A program made the translations under genes and the position numbers. A stretch of 18,437 nucleotides of DNA from contig DWZY01000231.1 in NCBI GenBank assembly GCA_019117325.1, positions 1-18,437 on the forward strand, written 5' to 3'. The DNA is from Candidatus Brevibacterium intestinigallinarum (lineage in GTDB: Bacteria; Actinomycetota; Actinomycetes; Actinomycetales; Brevibacteriaceae). Shown here piece by piece: positions 14,391 to 18,437 of this stretch; the first letter of the stretch is position 1, and every line of letters begins with the position of its first letter. The notes beneath the pieces are model-generated. The model did no database searches. It saw only the letters and a program-made list of their open reading frames with translations, and was not told the DNA's origin.

Positions 14391-15869
14391 ATGTCTGACG
14401 TCTTCGTCCTCCCCGATCCCGGGGAGGGCCTCACGGAAGCCGACATCGTCTCGTGGAAGGTCGCCCCGGGCGATGCGGTGACGGTGAACCAGATCCTCGT
14501 CGAGATCGAGACGGCGAAGTCCCTCGTCGAGCTGCCCAGCCCCCACGCGGGCACCATCGCAGAGCTGCTGGTGACGGAGGGTGCCACCGTTGAGGTGGGC
14601 ACCCCCATCGTCCGGTTCGGCGGTGCGGACGCGGGAACCGCCGCCGAGGCCGCACCCGCCTCGGCTGCCCCCGCCGCCTCCCCGTCCGCGGACGCGGGCA
14701 CGGGCGACGCCGCAGGGGACGACTCCGCCTCCGGCGGCGCCACCCTCGTGGGCTACGGCGCCGTCGCCTCCTCCTCGAAGCGCCGACCGCGCAAGAATGC
14801 AACTGGTGGGGCAGCTGCGGCAGCTCCGGCCGCCCCGGCGACCCCTGCCGCAGCCGCACCTGCACCCGGTGCTGCGCCGACCGCGCAGCCGGCAGCCGGA
14901 GCGCAGGCTGCGCCAGCCGCGAACGCCGACACGGCAGCACAGCCCTCTACCACCCCCACGGGTGGACGTCCGCTCGCCAAGCCGCCCGTGCGGAAGCTCG
15001 CGAAGGACCAGGGGATCGACCTGGCCTCGGTGCGGGCGACTGGAGCGGCCGGTGAGGTGACCCGTGCGGATCTGCAGGCTCACATCGACGGGACCGCGGC
15101 CTCGGCGGTGGGTTCCGGCGCGCAGACGGCCGGTGCACCGGCAGCGGGTGCTGCGACTCCAGCAGTGGCATCCGCCGACCGCGAGTGGCGGGAGCCGCTC
15201 AAGGGCGTCAAGCGGGCGATGTCGAACGCGATGGTCGCCTCGGCCTTCACCTCGCCGCACGTGACCGTGGGCGTGGACGTCGACGTGACCGGGATGATGG
15301 ACCTGGTCCGCCGGCTCAAGGCGGAGCGCGCGCTGGGCGAGGACGTCCGCGTGTCCCCGCTGCTCATCATCGCGAAGGCCGTCACCCGCGCCGCCCTGCG
15401 GCATCCGGGCATGAATGCGCGCCTGGACGACGAGGTCATCACGTACCGGGGCTACGTGAACCTGGGCATCGCCGCGGCGACGGACCGGGGCCTCATCGTG
15501 CCGAACATCAAGGATGCGGACGGGATGGGGCTGGCGGAGCTGGCCCGGGAGATCGGCGAGCTCGTCGCCGTCGCCCGCACGGGTCGCACGACTCCGGCGG
15601 CCCAGTCCGGCGGGACCATCACGATCACGAACGTGGGCGTCTTCGGCGTGGACTGGGGCACCCCCATCATCAACCCGGGGGAGTCCGCGATCGTCGCGGC
15701 CGGCCGTGTCGTGAAGAAGCCGTGGGTCGTGGACGACGAGATCGTGCCGCGCGAGGTCATGACGCTCGCCGTGTCCGCGGACCACCGCGTGGTGGACGGG
15801 GAAGTCGTCTCGCGCTTCCTCCGCGATGTCGCCGACGCGCTCGAGGATCCGATCACGCTGCTGTTCTGA
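14391..15869 (+). CDS. Dihydrolipoamide acyltransferase (E2) of the 2-oxoacid dehydrogenase complex
   Basis: A 492-residue E2 core protein. A single lipoyl domain (1-78) carries the lipoylated Lys43 in EIETAKSLVELPSP. A long Ala/Pro linker follows, with a short conserved island LVGYGAV then basic SKRRPRK (119-135). The E3/E1-binding domain is about 192-233 (PLAKPPVRKLAKDQGIDL, then GEVTRADLQAHID). A second linker leads to the catalytic domain (266-492), which contains SPHVTVGVDVDVTGMM, TITNVGVFGVDWGTPIINPG and the active-site motif DHRVVDG with His465 and Asp469. All catalytic residues are present. It transfers the acyl group to coenzyme A; acetyl versus branched-chain specificity is not readable here. 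The ribosome site GAAAGG lies 5 bases before the ATG. No lipoamide dehydrogenase gene follows. Confidence 0.94.
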   Translation: MSDVFVLPDPGEGLTEADIVSWKVAPGDAVTVNQILVEIETAKSLVELPSPHAGTIAELLVTEGATVEVGTPIVRFGGADAGTAAEAAPASAAPAASPSADAGTGDAAGDDSASGGATLVGYGAVASSSKRRPRKNATGGAAAAAPAAPATPAAAAPAPGAAPTAQPAAGAQAAPAANADTAAQPSTTPTGGRPLAKPPVRKLAKDQGIDLASVRATGAAGEVTRADLQAHIDGTAASAVGSGAQTAGAPAAGAATPAVASADREWREPLKGVKRAMSNAMVASAFTSPHVTVGVDVDVTGMMDLVRRLKAERALGEDVRVSPLLIIAKAVTRAALRHPGMNARLDDEVITYRGYVNLGIAAATDRGLIVPNIKDADGMGLAELAREIGELVAVARTGRTTPAAQSGGTITITNVGVFGVDWGTPIINPGESAIVAAGRVVKKPWVVDDEIVPREVMTLAVSADHRVVDGEVVSRFLRDVADALEDPITLLF

Positions 15870-15887
15870 GGCGCTGCTGTTCTGAGG
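15856..15887 (+). repeat. 16-bp perfect tandem duplication across the E2 stop codon
   Basis: The 16 bases at 15856-15871, which include the end of the E2 gene and its TGA, are repeated exactly at 15872-15887. The second copy is outside the coding sequence. It looks like a recent slippage duplication. Confidence 0.9.
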
Positions 15888-15939
15888 GATCGGGCCTGAC
15901 GGTCCGAGTCGACGAGACGGCTCGGCCGATCAGGTAGCC

Positions 15940-15984
15940 CGACTAGGGAGTCATGACTGCACCGCAGTCATGACTCCCTAGTCG
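15940..15984. terminator. Perfect 45-bp hairpin between convergent genes, probable bidirectional terminator
   Basis: Two 21-base arms (15940-15960 and 15964-15984) are exact reverse complements around the loop ACC. Each arm also contains the self-complementary decamer AGTCATGACT. The hairpin lies between the convergent E2 gene and the membrane-protein gene, and it includes that gene's TAG stop (15978-15980). No T-run follows on either strand, which is common among actinobacterial terminators. A mobile repeat or protein-binding site is the alternative. Confidence 0.65.
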
Positions 15985-16958
15985 TTCAGCTTGGTCGTGC
16001 CGTCGGGACCCTCGGAGGTCGACAGCTTCTTCGCGAAGCAGTTGTCGCGGTCCAGGCCCAGGTGGCGGCACGTCTCGAGCGCAGCCTCGGGGTTGTCGTA
16101 CGGCTCCGCCAGCACCGTGACCCAGAAGTCGTCCAGGCGGAAGCTGCTCCAGTCGCCGCTCCACAGGAGGATGGCCGCCGGGTGCCGGCGCTGGTTCTCC
16201 GTGAACTCCTCGAGGATGTCCTCCTCCGCCCACGTCCGGCCGTTCGCCTCGAGGCCGGGCTTCTTCGCGCTCAGCTGCACGACCCACTGCTCCGCCAGCT
16301 GTTCCTGCGCGATCGCGGTGCCCTCGTCCGTCTGTGCGGCCAGTTGCTCGCCGGCAGTCTCCTCGACGGAGGAGTCCGGCACCGCCTGCGAGGCGGAGGG
16401 TGAGGGGCCCGGCGTCTGATCGTCGGTCGACTGGATGCCGCGGTCGGGCCCCAGGAGCACGACGCCCAGGACGATGAGGACTCCCACGATGACGGCAATC
16501 GCGACGAGGCCCGCCACGAGCCCGCGCCACCGGAAGGGTGCCGGCGCGTACCCGTGCGGCGGCGTGGGCATGCCGCCACTGCTGGGGCCGCCGGGCAGGC
16601 TGGGGCTGCCGGCTCCGTCAGGCACGGCCGGGCTGCCGGCTCCGTTCGGCACTCCGGGGCCGCCGTGAGCAGCGGGAGCTCCATGAACAGCGGGGGCGCC
16701 TGGGGCGCCGGGTGTGCCGGTCGTGTGGCCCGTGACCGACGGCTGTCCTGGCACCGACGGCGTGCCGCCGGTGTGCTGCGCGATGTACTCGTAGTACGTG
16801 GACCGGTCGTGTGTGGCGGAGCGCGAGGCGGCCGCAGCGGGATCCGAGTCCGGGGACTCCCACTGGGTGACACCCTGCTGGGCGAACTCCTGCTGGTCGC
16901 TGTGCGCCCTGCGGATGCGCGGGCGCGACGGAGCGCCGGGTCGCTGGGGAGAGCTCAT
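15978..16958 (-). CDS. Single-pass membrane protein with Gly/Pro-rich N-terminus and conserved-looking extracellular domain
   Basis: A 326-residue protein from the ATG; an upstream GTG at 16979 would add seven residues, and neither start has a good ribosome site. Residues 1-145 are polar and Gly/Pro/Ala-rich, with a nine-residue tandem repeat (PNGAGSPAV/PDGAGSPSL). One transmembrane helix lies at about 147-170 after the basic RWR, predicting an N-in, C-out topology. After a Ser/Pro linker the C-terminal domain (about 210-326) looks folded: EQWVVQLSAKKPG, RHPAAILLWSGDWSSF, DFWVTVLAEPYDNPEAAL and a probable disulphide pair C297/C307. That domain resembles extracellular tails I recall on actinobacterial membrane proteins, including some Ser/Thr kinases, but there is no kinase domain here. 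The function is unknown. The gene is convergent with E2 and divergent from rpmB. Confidence 0.75.
   Translation of the reverse strand: MSSPQRPGAPSRPRIRRAHSDQQEFAQQGVTQWESPDSDPAAAASRSATHDRSTYYEYIAQHTGGTPSVPGQPSVTGHTTGTPGAPGAPAVHGAPAAHGGPGVPNGAGSPAVPDGAGSPSLPGGPSSGGMPTPPHGYAPAPFRWRGLVAGLVAIAVIVGVLIVLGVVLLGPDRGIQSTDDQTPGPSPSASQAVPDSSVEETAGEQLAAQTDEGTAIAQEQLAEQWVVQLSAKKPGLEANGRTWAEEDILEEFTENQRRHPAAILLWSGDWSSFRLDDFWVTVLAEPYDNPEAALETCRHLGLDRDNCFAKKLSTSEGPDGTTKLND
16603..16656 (-). repeat. 27-bp in-frame tandem repeat, two imperfect copies
   Basis: Copies at 16603-16629 and 16630-16656 share most bases and encode nine-residue Gly/Pro-rich units in the cytoplasmic part of the membrane protein. The unit length is a multiple of three, so copy-number change would not break the frame. 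Confidence 0.65.
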
Positions 16959-17073
16959 CGTCCGCCGTCCGCGCAGCACCCGGACGGGTGTGCGACGATC
17001 GGGCCGGTCGAGGAGTGCATGGAATCACTCTGGCACGCGCCCCACGCCACGGCAACAGGGCGCATCCCGCGAC

Positions 17074-17103
17074 TTGCCCGCCCGGACGGGCCTCCCTTAG
17101 ACT
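17074..17103 (+). promoter_or_regulatory. Probable promoter of the rpmB-rpmG-rpsN operon
   Basis: TTGCCC at 17074-17079 and TAGACT at 17098-17103 are 18 bases apart. The spacer holds the inverted repeat GCCCG...CGGGC (17076-17091). Transcription from here would give a leader of about 370 bases before the rpmB ATG. A closer promoter could exist, but I see none as good. Confidence 0.4.
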
Positions 17104-17345
17104 TGTGGACTGTTGTGAACGCGGTGCATCGTCGCGCGGTCGCCGACTGTCGCCAGGGGCGGGGGATCGGGACCATGCGAATGCGATCACCGCACGTGCT
17201 CATTGAGCGCTGCGCACAGGCTGGGCCCTCTCTCACAGGCTTTGGCTACAGCGCTGGTGAGACATCACGCGACCCGTCGTCCCCGATGGGCCGCGTCCGC
17301 GCACCCACCACCGGGTGACTGCTGCATCACCGCCCGCGGTTCGTG

Positions 17346-17367
17346 CTGCACGTGCTCGCACGTGCAG
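17346..17367 (+). repeat. Inverted repeat in the rpmB leader
   Basis: CTGCACGTGC at 17346-17355 and GCACGTGCAG at 17358-17367 are perfect reverse complements separated by TC. The octamer GCACGTGC also occurs at 17192-17199. The two-base loop favours a DNA-binding site over an RNA hairpin. Confidence 0.6.
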
Positions 17368-17482
17368 GAGCTGCACCCGGTGACAGATGTGCTGATGTCT
17401 GCGATGGCTGCAGGCTGTCGACGCCGGACGATCCGTCCGGGGGAGCAGCTTCACCGCCGCCAACTGTGAACTGGAGGAGAAC

Positions 17483-17719
17483 ATGGCAGCGACCTGCCAG
17501 GTGACCGGGGCCGTCCCCGGTTTCGGACACAACGTGTCCCACTCGAACCGACGCACCAAGCGTCGCTTCGACCCGAACATTCAGAAGAAGCGCTACTACG
17601 TGCCGTCTCTGCGCAAGAACATCACCCTCAACGTGTCCGCCAAGGGCATCAAGGTGATCGACGTCCGCGGGATCGACGCGGTTGTTGCCGACCTCATCTC
17701 GAAGGGAGTGAAGCTCTGA
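17483..17719 (+). CDS. rpmB: 50S ribosomal protein L28, zinc-free type
   Basis: A 78-residue L28 with the conserved start CQVTG and PGFGHNVSHSNRRTKRRFDPNIQ, followed by YYVPSLRKNITLNVSAKGIKVIDVRGID. It has a single cysteine (C5) and lacks the two CxxC pairs of zinc-binding L28, so it belongs to the cysteine-free group represented by M. tuberculosis RpmB2. It is a structural protein of the large subunit. The ribosome site GGAGGAG just upstream of the ATG is strong. Its TGA overlaps the ATG of rpmG by one base. In mycobacteria the equivalent operon is repressed by Zur in zinc-replete cells; no AT-rich Zur box is visible here, so this set may be constitutive. Confidence 0.96.
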   Translation: MAATCQVTGAVPGFGHNVSHSNRRTKRRFDPNIQKKRYYVPSLRKNITLNVSAKGIKVIDVRGIDAVVADLISKGVKL

Positions 17720-17886
17720 TGGCAAAGGCCCAGGACATTCGCCCCATCATCAAGCTGAAGTCGACCGCCGGCACCGGGTTCACCTACGTGACCCGCAAGA
17801 ACCGCCGCAACAACCCGGACCGCATCGTGCTCAAGAAGTACGACCCCGTGGTCCGCAAGCACGTCGATTTCCGAGAGGAGCGCTGA
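17719..17886 (+). CDS. rpmG: 50S ribosomal protein L33, zinc-free type
   Basis: A 55-residue protein. Its sequence DIRPIIKLKSTAGTGFTYVT, then RKNRRNNPDRIVLKKYDP and the end HVDFREER are diagnostic of L33. It has no cysteine at all, so it is the zinc-independent form, with a serine-threonine stretch in place of the first CxxC. It is the second gene of the rpmB-rpmG-rpsN operon. The ATG overlaps the rpmB stop by one base, with GAAGGGAG about ten bases upstream, so translation is coupled. Length is normal for this form. Confidence 0.96.
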   Translation: MAKAQDIRPIIKLKSTAGTGFTYVTRKNRRNNPDRIVLKKYDPVVRKHVDFREER

Positions 17887-17892
17887 GCGCAT

Positions 17893-18198
17893 ATGGCCAA
17901 GAAGTCCAAGATCGCACGCGAGAAGCAGCGTCAGGTCATCGTTGAGCGCTACGCGGAGCGTCGTGCGACGCTCAAGCGTCAGCTCGTTCACCCGGACAGC
18001 ACCGACGAGCAGCGCGAGGAGGCACGTCTGGGTCTCCAGAAGCTGCCCCGCGACGCCTCGCCGGTCCGTCTGCGCAACCGCGACCAGGTGGACGGCCGTC
18101 CCCGCGGACACCTCCGCAAGTTCGGCCTCTCCCGCGTCCGCTTCCGCGACATGGCGCACAAGGGCCAGCTGCCCGGTGTGACCAAGTCCAGCTGGTGA
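17893..18198 (+). CDS. rpsN: 30S ribosomal protein S14, long zinc-free type
   Basis: A 101-residue S14. The long form is the one without the zinc ribbon; there is no cysteine. The family is recognised by MAKKSKIAREKQRQVIVERYA, the RRATLKRQL segment, LPRDASPVRLRNRDQVDGRPRG and the highly conserved end RKFGLSRVRFRDMAHKGQLPGVTKSSW. It assembles in the head of the small subunit. The ATG lies 6 bases after the rpmG stop, with AGAGGAG at 17874-17880. Together with L28 and L33 it makes a complete zinc-free ribosomal protein trio. The M. tuberculosis operon adds an S18 paralogue, which is absent here; a HU gene follows instead. Confidence 0.97.
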   Translation: MAKKSKIAREKQRQVIVERYAERRATLKRQLVHPDSTDEQREEARLGLQKLPRDASPVRLRNRDQVDGRPRGHLRKFGLSRVRFRDMAHKGQLPGVTKSSW

Positions 18199-18248
18199 TC
18201 TGCTGAAGATCTGCGTGGCGTTCGCGCGCAGGCGCGGCTCACGTCTGG

Positions 18249-18254
18249 TAGTTT
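18249..18254 (+). promoter_or_regulatory. Probable -10 of the HU gene promoter
   Basis: TAGTTT at 18249-18254 is the best -10 match in the 120-bp gap before the HU gene and would start transcription near 18261, about 58 bases before the ATG. The -35 region is not clear. Its presence suggests HU is transcribed independently of the ribosomal operon. Confidence 0.35.
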
Positions 18255-18318
18255 CGGACCAGTCGGAAGCCTGAACACCGCACTCCCGTGCACCCACGTC
18301 CTGAAGGAGGACACATCC

Positions 18319-18437
18319 ATGGCTAAGAACCGCAGCGAACTCGTCGCAGAGGTTGCCGAGAAGTCCGGTCTGACCCAGAAGCAGGTCTCGGACGTGCTCG
18401 ACGGCGTCTTCGAGTCCTTCACCGAAGCCGTCTCCGC
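18319..18437 (+). CDS. hup: HU-family DNA-binding protein, N-terminal part
   Basis: The first 39 codons run off the right edge of the window. MAKNRSELVAEVAEKSGLTQKQVSDVLDGVFESF followed by TEAVS is the N-terminal helical dimerisation region of HU/IHF proteins, with the usual pattern NKxELIxxVA...GLSKxxAxxxxxAxxxxI. HU binds and bends DNA with little sequence specificity and compacts the nucleoid. The ribosome site GAAGGAGG at 18303-18310 supports the start. Whether it has the Lys/Ala-rich C-terminal tail found in mycobacterial HupB cannot be seen. Confidence 0.92.
   Translation, partial: MAKNRSELVAEVAEKSGLTQKQVSDVLDGVFESFTEAVS

Larger units (their letters stand above)
16980..17482. other. 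Long divergent intergenic region upstream of rpmB
   Basis: No convincing gene lies in these roughly 500 bases. It holds a weak minus-strand promoter (TTGCCG at 17055-17050, then CAGAGT at 17032-17027, 17-base spacing) for the membrane protein, and a plus-strand promoter for rpmB. The remaining leader of about 370 bases contains three GCACGTGC sites. One open frame from TTG at 17203 to 17469 has a cysteine cluster (DCC..., CCTC), but no ribosome site is visible, so it is not called a gene. Confidence 0.6.

Noticed and set aside
13032..15785. A 917-codon open frame on the minus strand opposite the E1-beta and E2 genes
   Set aside because: It is antisense to clearly recognised genes. Its composition (Arg, His, Asp, Gly rich, no domains) is typical of the antisense frame in very high-GC DNA.
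17383..17440. Search for a Zur box close to rpmB
   Set aside because: No AT-rich TGAAAATnATTTTCA-like palindrome was found here or elsewhere in the leader.
17203..17469. Possible 88-residue cysteine-rich gene before rpmB
   Set aside because: TTG start, no ribosome site, atypical composition. Kept only as a speculative leader peptide in the findings.

Overview
The window is high-GC DNA with typical actinobacterial (Actinomycetota) gene content. Evidence is the strong G/C third-position bias, which leaves long open frames antisense to nearly every gene, the frequent GTG starts, several probable leaderless promoters, a CseB/CseC-like two-component system, a mycobacterial-type alpha-ketoacid dehydrogenase operon, and the cysteine-free L28/L33/S14 ribosomal protein trio followed by HU. 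I cannot assign a genus. No tRNA, rRNA, CRISPR array, insertion sequence or prophage gene was seen.

Layout. (1) 1-1144, plus: the 3' end of a GH15 glucoamylase/trehalase-type gene, then a DUF1990 gene. (2) 1215-4211, minus: a three-gene operon made of a membrane-anchored extracytoplasmic protein with a CxxC and a CC pair, an OmpR-type response regulator with a very long linker, and a sensor kinase. The pair most resembles CseB/CseC of Streptomyces, and the anchored protein sits where cseA would be. (3) 4254-7517, plus, divergent from the previous operon across 42 bp: a two-TM small protein, a CitA/DcuS-type sensor kinase and its response regulator. (4) 7605-9032, minus: purB. (5) 9214-11869, plus: a tightly coupled three-gene cassette of unknown function. 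It encodes a small WXG100-like helical protein, an unrecognised 222-residue protein, and a 544-residue protein with a helical N-terminus, a membrane segment and a GxSxG alpha/beta-hydrolase domain. (6) 12230-15869, plus: E1-alpha, E1-beta and E2 of a pyruvate or branched-chain 2-oxoacid dehydrogenase complex. They lie behind a good promoter that carries a CRP/GlxR-like palindrome just downstream. (7) 15978-16958, minus: a single-pass membrane protein of unknown role, convergent with E2 across a perfect 45-bp hairpin. (8) 17483-18437, plus: rpmB-rpmG-rpsN, then the 5' end of a HU gene with its own promoter.

How the parts relate. Regions 2 and 3 are two separate envelope- or metabolite-sensing systems arranged back to back; their -10 elements may share one 7-bp core (TAGGATA). 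Region 6 supplies acyl-CoA from 2-oxoacids, but its E3 (lipoamide dehydrogenase) lies elsewhere. Region 5 is the best candidate for an undescribed system: gene order and 4-nt overlaps suggest the three products act together, possibly as a secreted or surface hydrolase with a WXG-type partner.
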